A stretch of 40,723 nucleotides of DNA from a virus. The notes below the pieces were generated by a model. The model ran no database searches and was not told the origin of the DNA. It saw only the letters and a program-made list of their open reading frames with translations. Numbering within the stretch: the stretch's first letter is position 1; every line of letters starts with the position of its first letter. Positions 7,143-12,034 of the stretch are shown here, in pieces. The stretch lies in IMG/VR virus record IMGVR_UViG_3300006789_000004, positions 1-40,723 of that record. The stretch is one strand, 5' to 3'. The position numbers and the translations under genes are program-made.

Positions 7143-7345
7143 TGATTATTTATGATTTTATAGAGCAACGCTTTGATCAATTACTTAATAATGATCATAC
7201 TTCTAAAGATGCTGAAAACATGGTTGACTCTTTATATGACCTTAATTTTTTAAAGTTTAGGCAAGGAGATCCAATGGTAAATGATATATGTAAAGAGTTA
7301 TACTATGAAATAGAATCAATATATACTGAAGATATACCATTTTAG
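7142..7345 (+). CDS. Early hypothetical protein, 67 aa
   Basis: A 67-residue acidic soluble protein with a GGAGG ribosome site. It contains many Asp/Glu and aromatic residues (DFIEQRFDQLL) and looks helical. No family is recognised. Small acidic early phage proteins often bind and inhibit host enzymes; that is only a general expectation. Confidence 0.6.
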   Translation: MIIYDFIEQRFDQLLNNDHTSKDAENMVDSLYDLNFLKFRQGDPMVNDICKELYYEIESIYTEDIPF

Positions 7346-7355
7346 GAGGTAAGAA

Positions 7356-7526
7356 ATGAATTATCATGGCTTTAAAGCTGAAATTGAACTAACTGACGGA
7401 CAACTTGATGAACTCATCATCAAAGATTTAAAATGGCATGCTGAACACGCTGAGGATTTAGAGGATGTTGAGGCATTGCGGAGAGTATTGCATTATTATA
7501 AAGGAGGATGTGAGAATGAACTTTAA
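7356..7526 (+). CDS. Early hypothetical protein, 56 aa
   Basis: ATG 7356 follows a TTAGGAGG site. The product (MNYHGFKAEIELTDGQLDEL at the start) is acidic and helical. It ends by overlapping the next start by 11 bases. The longer in-frame reading of the following gene from 7465 would lie inside this ORF, and is less likely because it lacks a ribosome site. Confidence 0.6.
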   Translation: MNYHGFKAEIELTDGQLDELIIKDLKWHAEHAEDLEDVEALRRVLHYYKGGCENEL

Positions 7527-7731
7527 TGATATGGACCCAACTGAAAAACTAGCTTCATTGTTTATAAATATAACAGTTGAGCAAGCTTTATACAGAATCT
7601 GTTATGTATTTTCCTTATTTGCAGTACTTGCGGCTATAACAGCTGGCATGATCTATGCAGGTATATGGTTATACGAATTAAAAACTAGCTTAGGCATTGA
7701 TATAATCCCAGGCTTTTCATTCTTTCACTAG
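7516..7731 (+). CDS. Small membrane protein, 71 aa
   Basis: I chose ATG 7516 (site AAGGAGG at 7501-7507) rather than the upstream start at 7465. The protein has a polar N-terminus and one long hydrophobic segment of ~25 residues (VFSLFAVLAAITAGMIYAG), then a short tail. It could sit in the inner membrane. No holin-specific features beyond size and the helix; function unknown. Confidence 0.6.
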   Translation: MNFNDMDPTEKLASLFINITVEQALYRICYVFSLFAVLAAITAGMIYAGIWLYELKTSLGIDIIPGFSFFH

Positions 7732-7739
7732 GAGGTAAC

Positions 7740-7910
7740 ATGGCTAGAGAATACACATTACATTTATATGATTTATTAGATCAAGAGTATGTATCAAAAG
7801 AATTTGTCATTGATATGTGTTTAAGATGGTTGTCAGAAGCTGATGTGGCGGAAATGTTAGACCACAATGATTTAACAGAATTTATCAACATGGAGAAAAC
7901 TAATGATTGA
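7740..7910 (+). CDS. Early hypothetical protein, 56 aa
   Basis: ATG 7740 follows CTAGGAGGTAAC, an excellent ribosome site. Acidic and helical (WLSEADVAEMLDHNDLTEFI), resembling short host-interaction proteins of early phage operons; no family recognised. The stop overlaps the next start by 8 bases. Confidence 0.6.
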   Translation: MAREYTLHLYDLLDQEYVSKEFVIDMCLRWLSEADVAEMLDHNDLTEFINMEKTND

Positions 7911-8085
7911 TTTACAAGACATGAACGAGGATATTGATTTTAACTATACTGCCACAGAGATATTACAACAGTATGCACCTCATCTCCTAAACAAGGTACA
8001 AAATGAGTTCTTAGAGTTACATCTGGCACAGGGTAATATTGTACAGACCGAGTTTGATGGCGGTTATGTTTGGAAGGAGGATTAG
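7903..8085 (+). CDS. Early hypothetical protein, 60 aa
   Basis: ATG 7903 overlaps the previous gene by 8 bases; a GGAG lies upstream. Acidic helical protein of 60 residues with a YAPHLLNKVQNEFLELHLAQ segment. It ends immediately before the next ATG, its last codons giving that gene's AAGGAGG site. No function known. Confidence 0.6.
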   Translation: MIDLQDMNEDIDFNYTATEILQQYAPHLLNKVQNEFLELHLAQGNIVQTEFDGGYVWKED

Positions 8086-8610
8086 ATGAATATATTCTTT
8101 TTAGATACTGATACTAAGCAATGTGCAAAATACCACTGCGATAAACATGTAGTTAAGATGATACTAGAATATTGTCAGTTGTTGTCTACCGCGCATCGTT
8201 TGTTAGATGAGGATTGTTTAGACCCAAAACTAGATGAGGTCCTATACAAGGCAACCCATAAGAATCACCCGTCAAGTGTATGGGTTAGAGAAAATGCTAG
8301 GCACTACCAGTATGTATTTGATCTACTCTATAGCCTAAGTCAGGAGTATAAACAACGGTATGGTAAAAGTCATGCTTCGTGGCAGAAGCTTAGGTTTGCG
8401 TTGTGCATGTATCCTAAAAACATACCATTAGACAACATTAGAGAACCGCTTAGTCTGGACCAGGCACCTCAATGCATGCCCGATGAATATAAAGATGAGA
8501 GTACAATACAAGCGTATCGTAAGTACTATAATGGAGATAAAGCGTATATGGCAAAATGGAAAAACACAGTAACCCCAGAATGGTTTAAACCGGAGGTAAA
8601 TAATGCATAA
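8086..8610 (+). CDS. Conserved phage protein, possible pyrimidine-dimer glycosylase-like
   Basis: A 174-residue protein with the opening MNIFFLDTDTKQCAKYHCDK, then HVVKMILEYCQLLSTAHR and THKNHPSSVWVRENARHY. This set is familiar from a conserved family found in many marine and cyanobacterial phages; some members are annotated as pyrimidine-dimer DNA glycosylase/endonuclease V-like, others as unknown. If so it would repair UV-damaged phage DNA. The family resemblance is from memory and the catalytic assignment is unproven. Good AAGGAGG ribosome site. Confidence 0.6.
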   Translation: MNIFFLDTDTKQCAKYHCDKHVVKMILEYCQLLSTAHRLLDEDCLDPKLDEVLYKATHKNHPSSVWVRENARHYQYVFDLLYSLSQEYKQRYGKSHASWQKLRFALCMYPKNIPLDNIREPLSLDQAPQCMPDEYKDESTIQAYRKYYNGDKAYMAKWKNTVTPEWFKPEVNNA

Positions 8611-8851
8611 TTTTGGAGTAATGATTAGAAGGAAAGGAAAAGATGAAAAGGGCTGCTTTCCAGAAGTAGTAGAAGTAAAAGATTTAAGAACATATAGAAG
8701 AGATCAGGATTTCCTTGTTAAATTTGGAGTAACGAAAATCCAGGCATTAACAATAAAAAATTGTATTGAAGAAGGTTTGCTTGACATGAATTTGGGTACA
8801 CGTATTGGTATGAAAGAGTTAGTAGATAGTATATTCTTTGGAGGTAAGTAA
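8603..8851 (+). CDS. Early hypothetical protein, 82 aa
   Basis: Overlaps its neighbours by 8 and 1 bases, with a GGAGG site before the ATG. Basic N-terminal half with a RRKGKDEKGCFPEVVEVKD segment and a helical C-terminal half (IQALTIKNCIEEGLLD). No motif recognised. Confidence 0.6.
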   Translation: MHNFGVMIRRKGKDEKGCFPEVVEVKDLRTYRRDQDFLVKFGVTKIQALTIKNCIEEGLLDMNLGTRIGMKELVDSIFFGGK

Positions 8852-9498
8852 TGAATAAAAAAGAACGTAATGAAAAGATTAAACAAGCGAAAGATTTCTA
8901 TGCTAAGTATAAGTTTGCTAAACAACAAGCGAGGGAGTTTAGGTATAAGATAGTGAAGTTATGTGATGAAGTTTGCCACATTCATTATGGAGGTAGGGAT
9001 AAAGCCCACTTGGAGGATATTAAATTAGGTAAGATTTATACATTAAAACAGTTTGCATTAGATGTAGGTGTAAATCCTATGACGCTACAGAAATGGAGTG
9101 AAGAATATAGAAATATTGTAAAGCCCCTGGAGGAGGAGGGTTTAATAACTACAGAGAAAATGACTAAAGAGACTGCTATTATCATTAGAAATATGGCTAG
9201 ACCTATAAATAATAGGATACGCAGGGATACACCTAAGGAAAAGGTTATTGAAAGATTTAGAGAGGTATGTAATTCCAGTAAAGAGGATAGATTGTTAGAG
9301 CGTTACGTACTAGCTGCTAACAGTGTATTTAATTTTGTTAATGAGCATAGGTTAGACAAATTGAATCAAGAGCAAGTAGGGTATTTACGTAACGTAATTA
9401 ATAAAATACATGATAAGTTAAAACCGGAGAACCTAGATCTTAATGCTAAACCAATAGTTAAAAATACTAAAAGGAGATACGATAATGCAGGCTTTTAA
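8851..9498 (+). CDS. Helix-turn-helix DNA-binding protein, 215 aa
   Basis: Basic, helical protein. Residues ~62-88 (IYTLKQFALDVGVNPMTLQK then WSEEY) read as a helix-turn-helix with a recognition helix, as in MerR/phage regulatory folds. The rest is charged helices with no enzymatic motif. It starts TAATG-coupled to the gene before it and overlaps the PhaR-like gene after it; the pair look like regulators placed together in the early operon. Target unknown. Confidence 0.55.
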   Translation: MNKKERNEKIKQAKDFYAKYKFAKQQAREFRYKIVKLCDEVCHIHYGGRDKAHLEDIKLGKIYTLKQFALDVGVNPMTLQKWSEEYRNIVKPLEEEGLITTEKMTKETAIIIRNMARPINNRIRRDTPKEKVIERFREVCNSSKEDRLLERYVLAANSVFNFVNEHRLDKLNQEQVGYLRNVINKIHDKLKPENLDLNAKPIVKNTKRRYDNAGF

Positions 9499-9766
9499 AG
9501 GACACTTAATTAGAAAGTACAGTAACAGAAAATTATATTCTGTAACAGAGAGTAAACATGTAAACCTGGAGTTTGTAGCAGAAGAGTTCCGTAAGGGAAG
9601 TGCCTTTATTGTAAGGGATGCGAAAACCCAGGCAGACCTAACGGTCGATACCTTAGTTAAAGCCTTAGCGAGCAGCGGCGCATTTAATGACCAGGTTGAG
9701 ACGCAGAACTTAAAGAATATGCAAGACAACCTAACCTTACAAGGGATAAAAGTAAATGTCATCTAG
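9485..9766 (+). CDS. PhaR-like (PHB accumulation regulator) DNA-binding domain protein
   Basis: A 93-residue protein. Residues ~8-62 (LIRKYSNRKLYSVTESKHVN, then FVAEEFRKGSAFIVRDAKT and ADLTVDTLVKAL) match the PHB/PHA accumulation regulator N-terminal domain: KY-NR-LYD, followed by V/I-T/N-L, then F-V-DAKT-DLT. In bacteria this domain (PhaR) binds DNA and polyhydroxyalkanoate polymer and represses phasin genes. Here it is essentially the whole protein; the usual C-terminal extension is missing. Ribosome site AAGGAGA; overlaps both neighbours by 14 and 11 bases. A phage regulator captured from host carbon-storage control is the natural inference. Confidence 0.75.
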   Translation: MQAFKGHLIRKYSNRKLYSVTESKHVNLEFVAEEFRKGSAFIVRDAKTQADLTVDTLVKALASSGAFNDQVETQNLKNMQDNLTLQGIKVNVI

Positions 9767-10166
9767 GAGAACTTATTTATGTACATGTAAAAGCGTATAT
9801 CATACTAAGAATAGAGGGGATGAGTATAGGCATCTAAAATTCCATGAGACGGAAGTAGACGATGAGGAAATATGTGTCCATTGTGGGCACTATGCCTGGG
9901 AAAAGCCACAACATACTCGGTATCCTAGGGGATCGCAAGGAACGCAAGTGCCATGGATGACAAAAGTAAAGAGTAATGACTCAACTAATTGGATAGGGCA
10001 GCAAGAAATGAGGATGGCATACTATGAGAAGAATATGTTTAGTGATTTCGGAGTGGATAATGGAGACTCTTTTAAGTATAAGACAAAAGATACGGACAGC
10101 TTTCAAGATGAACTTAGAGATTTGTATATCAGATGGGGAGGAAATAGTGGCGAAGGACAAAAATAA
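9756..10166 (+). CDS. Cysteine/histidine-containing protein, possible zinc ribbon, 136 aa
   Basis: The N-terminal third has CTCKSVYHTKNR and, after ~20 residues, CVHCGHYAW, a CxC...CxxC pattern compatible with one zinc site. The remainder is polar with no known fold. The start overlaps the previous gene. It may be a small nucleic-acid- or protein-binding adaptor; no family recognised. Confidence 0.55.
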   Translation: MSSRRTYLCTCKSVYHTKNRGDEYRHLKFHETEVDDEEICVHCGHYAWEKPQHTRYPRGSQGTQVPWMTKVKSNDSTNWIGQQEMRMAYYEKNMFSDFGVDNGDSFKYKTKDTDSFQDELRDLYIRWGGNSGEGQK

Positions 10167-10311
10167 CGAGATTACATTTGATGATCTAGCAGAGGCAATG
10201 GCAGATTTAACTATAGAAGTACGGATTCTAGAGACAAAAGTTCAACGGTTATCAGAACTTCGTGATACTCTTGGTTATGTGCCAATTTACGAGACTGGAG
10301 GCAAACAATAA
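10147..10311 (+). CDS. Coiled-coil small protein, 54 aa, GTG start
   Basis: GTG at 10147 has GGGGAGG at 10135-10141, much better than any upstream ATG in the same frame. The product is mostly a heptad-like helix (IEVRILETKVQRLSELRDTL). It overlaps the previous gene by 20 bases and is overlapped on the opposite strand by the 3' 101 bases of the RusA-like gene. Confidence 0.55.
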   Translation: MAKDKNNEITFDDLAEAMADLTIEVRILETKVQRLSELRDTLGYVPIYETGGKQ

Positions 10312-10681
10312 ATTTGTCATCAATGTCAAAGTTTTCAATGATAACTCCATCAATCTCCCTACCATTGTAGCGTGATTCGAATAGGTTATCTTGAATAAGT
10401 TTTTCAATATTGGTGAGGTCCATGCTTCGTCGTGAGATCTCTCCCTTTTTAGTGAGGAGTATTTTAGATGGATAAAAAAAGTCATAAGAAACGGATAACG
10501 CATGTTTTGTTGAGTTCCATTGCTGCTTTAGCGATTGTATTTGTTGGAGTACCTCTGGTTTCTGCAATAGAAGTAGAAAATCCGAGCGCCACGTTCGTGC
10601 TTCTTTTGTTAGTTGTCGGTTCTTATAGTACGCTTTATTTACGCTAAAGGGTTTAGATTTAATGGCAAAGGAGACTATCAT
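10211..10681 (-). CDS. rusA: RusA-like Holliday junction resolvase, on the strand opposite to its neighbours
   Basis: A 156-residue protein. The N-terminus (KPFSVNKAYYKNRQLTKEAR then TWRSDF) matches the RusA P-P/F-S-x-N-x-x-Y...W region. The catalytic segment SMDLTNIEKLIQDNLF (Asp88, Asn91, Lys94) plus a downstream IDD (residues 120-122) corresponds to RusA D70-L-D72-N...K76 and D91; Asp72 is replaced by Thr90. RusA resolves recombination/replication junctions as a dimer. It is the only minus gene within the + block, has no ribosome site, and an extended -10 promoter ends 6 nt before its ATG, suggesting leaderless expression. Confidence 0.75.
   Translation of the reverse strand: MIVSFAIKSKPFSVNKAYYKNRQLTKEARTWRSDFLLLLQKPEVLQQIQSLKQQWNSTKHALSVSYDFFYPSKILLTKKGEISRRSMDLTNIEKLIQDNLFESRYNGREIDGVIIENFDIDDKFIVCLQSRKLAHNQEYHEVLITVELLSLESVLL
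10468..10647 (+). CDS. Candidate 59-aa two-helix membrane protein nested antisense to rusA
   Basis: ATG 10468 has a GAGGAG site at 10453-10458 and encodes a basic N-terminus (MDKKSHKKR) followed by two hydrophobic stretches separated by a short loop containing EVENPS. It lies entirely inside the RusA gene on the other strand and would fill the gap between + genes ending at 10311 and starting at 10680. The strong ribosome site and positive-inside layout favour it; hydrophobic ORFs can also arise by chance antisense to A/T-ending codons. Confidence 0.4.
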   Translation: MDKKSHKKRITHVLLSSIAALAIVFVGVPLVSAIEVENPSATFVLLLLVVGSYSTLYLR

Positions 10682-10901
10682 GCAAGAATCATACCATAAA
10701 TTGACTACAAATGAAAGGCAAATGTTATTTAAGGTATTTAGACAATCGAAGTTTTACAATTTTGTAAGGTTTCTAAATCACGTGGAGGAATTATATGGAG
10801 CGTGCTACAAAACAGCAATACGAGAAAATTTTAGCAAGGTGCAAACGGTCTTTGACGAAAGTGGAAACCGCAGGGGCAACAATACAAAACGAAGAAGCTG
10901 A
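10680..10901 (+). CDS. Early hypothetical protein, 73 aa
   Basis: ATG 10680 with AAGGAGA upstream is preferred to the ATG at 10662. Basic, helical, with a KFYNFVRFLNHVEELYGACY segment. It overlaps the next gene by over 100 bases, more than usual here, so its 3' half may be less well conserved. No family known. Confidence 0.45.
   Translation: MQESYHKLTTNERQMLFKVFRQSKFYNFVRFLNHVEELYGACYKTAIRENFSKVQTVFDESGNRRGNNTKRRS
10688..10696 (-). promoter_or_regulatory. Extended -10 promoter of the RusA-like gene
   Basis: On the minus strand TGGTATGAT (10696-10688) is a TGnTATAAT-type extended -10. It is followed by six bases and then the RusA ATG, so the transcript would begin at or within a base or two of the A of the start codon. 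No good -35 is present, as expected for extended -10 promoters. Confidence 0.5.
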
Positions 10902-11037
10902 ATTCCACGAGACGTTGTACGCCTTAGCGTTGAATAACCTTAGGTTTATGATAGATTGTAGTTTTGGAGACGAGGCGGAGTCAGAATTTGGTGAGGATGT
11001 AGCTGATATTGATACTTATTTTTTGGATATAGACTAA
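10795..11037 (+). CDS. Early hypothetical protein, 80 aa
   Basis: ATG 10795 with GTGGAGGAATT upstream, a good site. Basic N-terminal half (KILARCKRSLTKVE) and a very acidic C-terminus (FGEDVADIDTYFLDID). This is the last gene before the iteron/origin region. No family recognised. The out-of-frame overlap with the preceding ORF is long, and of the two this one has the clearer ribosome site. Confidence 0.6.
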   Translation: MERATKQQYEKILARCKRSLTKVETAGATIQNEEAEFHETLYALALNNLRFMIDCSFGDEAESEFGEDVADIDTYFLDID

Positions 11038-11076
11038 TCTCCCGATAGGGTTAAACGTCTACAAACTAGTCTATAT
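11027..11076. repeat. 10-bp inverted repeat at the edge of the origin-like region
   Basis: ATATAGACTA (11027-11036) and TAGTCTATAT (11067-11076) are perfect complements with a 30-base spacer containing a smaller CCC-gata-GGG hairpin. There is no U-run directly after it. It could be an RNA hairpin or a protein-binding dyad. Confidence 0.55.
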
Positions 11077-11086
11077 TAAATATAAT
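11058..11086 (+). promoter_or_regulatory. Candidate sigma-70 promoter upstream of the iterons and replication genes
   Basis: TCTACA (11058-11063), 17 bases, TATAAT (11081-11086). The -10 is exact and the -35 is 4/6. It would drive rightward transcription through the iterons into the PQ-loop and replication genes. It lies within the inverted repeat, so the dyad might regulate it. Confidence 0.4.
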
Positions 11087-11170
11087 ATTTGTCAAGAGAA
11101 AAATGTAATAAATGAATGATTATAGGGACTTAAATACTGGATTAATATATGAGGGAGCGCGCTAAAATAC

Positions 11171-11234
11171 AAAAGGTGTATAAAAGGTGTATATTTAGTG
11201 TATAAAAGGTGTATGGGAGTGTAGAAAGGTGTAT
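11171..11234 (+). repeat. Tandem 11-bp iterons (AAAAGGTGTAT), candidate origin or operator
   Basis: Six head-to-tail units. Near-exact AAAAGGTGTAT copies lie at 11171-11181, 11182-11192, 11204-11214 and 11225-11234 (10 bp); diverged ones are at 11193-11203 (ATTTAGTGTAT) and 11215-11224. The 11-bp period puts each copy on about the same face of the helix, as in iteron origins and cooperative operators. An 8-bp palindrome AGCGCGCT (11156-11163) and AT-rich DNA lie just upstream. The last unit covers the start of the next gene. Confidence 0.75.
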
Positions 11235-11480
11235 TTTAATGAAATAGGATGGATAGGGGGAATTTGCATGGCGTTATGTGCTATTGCAGAGGTTATTCAT
11301 TGCCTAAGGAAGGGCTATACTGGGTGTTCTTGGGGACTCCTGGTGTTATGGATGCTGGGTGAGGTATGTTTATGCATTGTAGAATTACAAGATATATACA
11401 TGCCTCGTTTGGTAAATTATATTGTAAATATACTTTGCCTTACATACTTAATTAGGTGTAAGATAAAGAGGAGGAGGTAA
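11229..11480 (+). CDS. PQ-loop/SemiSWEET-like small membrane protein, 83 aa
   Basis: Three predicted membrane helices (GWIGGICMALCAIAEVIHCL; SWGLLVLWMLGEVCLCIV; NYIVNILCLTYLI). The order resembles PQ-loop small proteins: a first helix ending in AI-PQ (here AIAEVIH), a basic KGYTGCSW loop and an NY-x-x-NIL third helix. The GTG start at 11229 keeps helix 1 whole; the ATG at 11268 would cut it. SemiSWEETs transport sugars, but the phage versions are uncharacterised and the PQ itself is altered. Confidence 0.6.
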   Translation: MYFNEIGWIGGICMALCAIAEVIHCLRKGYTGCSWGLLVLWMLGEVCLCIVELQDIYMPRLVNYIVNILCLTYLIRCKIKRRR

Positions 11481-11481
11481 C

Positions 11482-11868
11482 ATGTTAACAGAACTTACAA
11501 TTGGTGGGCTAATATTCCACACTCTATCATTAGAACCGGCTATACCAGACGTGATGACTGCCCCTAATGTAATAATGAAATTTGATAACCATAATATTTT
11601 GATAGGAGAAAACAGTGTTAGGAAACCTATTATTGGCTACGGCTATGATTATAATCTTGTTAATCACCCAACAGCATCTATAGATTTTAAATTAGGTGCA
11701 TATATCCAGGACCCTCAACCTTTTAGAGATAGAGGTATAACCCTAGCCTTTGATGCTGTTATGCCTATAATGGGATTTGAGTTAGATCTACCTTTAAATG
11801 ATAGTATTGCAATTACAACAACAATAACTCCATTGATGACATTCACTGGAATAACTTTTAAATTTTAA
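11482..11868 (+). CDS. Hypothetical beta-rich protein ending in Phe, 128 aa
   Basis: Starts behind GAGGAGGTAAC one base after the previous stop. The sequence is rich in alternating polar/hydrophobic strands (ASIDFKLGAYI, GITLAFDAV, IAITTTITPLM, FTGITFKF) and ends in Phe, which resembles outer-membrane beta-barrel segments. The N-terminus is hydrophobic but not a clear signal peptide. No family recognised; a small barrel or a soluble beta protein are both possible. Confidence 0.5.
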   Translation: MLTELTIGGLIFHTLSLEPAIPDVMTAPNVIMKFDNHNILIGENSVRKPIIGYGYDYNLVNHPTASIDFKLGAYIQDPQPFRDRGITLAFDAVMPIMGFELDLPLNDSIAITTTITPLMTFTGITFKF

Positions 11869-11869
11869 T

Positions 11870-12034
11870 ATGATTAAATTTATAAAAACAAAACATCACT
11901 TTGATAACTTAAATAATACAGAAGACGGTATGCAAGTAGAGATACAAACAGATGGTCAAACATTAGGTGATGTAGTAGACGCTTTTAATAAATTCTTGGT
12001 AGCTTGTGGTTATCAAGTGGAGGATGAAGAATGA
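11870..12034 (+). CDS. Small protein upstream of primase, 54 aa
   Basis: ATG 11870 to TGA 12032-12034, overlapping the prim-pol ATG as ATGA. Its last codons carry the GTGGAGGAT ribosome site for that gene. The C-terminal half (VEIQTDGQTLGDVVDAFNKF, then LVACGYQVEDEE) resembles a short acidic protein commonly found in phages before DNA metabolism genes, but its role is not known. Confidence 0.6.
   Translation: MIKFIKTKHHFDNLNNTEDGMQVEIQTDGQTLGDVVDAFNKFLVACGYQVEDEE

Noticed and set aside
7465-7515. Upstream start adding 17 residues to the 71-aa membrane protein
   Set aside because: It has no ribosome site and falls within another small gene, whereas ATG 7516 has AAGGAGG.
11111-11130. ATTATAGGGA-like sequence resembling a T7 RNA polymerase promoter start
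   Set aside because: No phage RNA polymerase gene is present and the upstream half of a T7-type promoter is missing; the sequence occurs once.
11171-11234. CRISPR-like array
   Set aside because: The units are 11 bp and directly tandem with no unique spacers; they are iterons, not CRISPR repeats.
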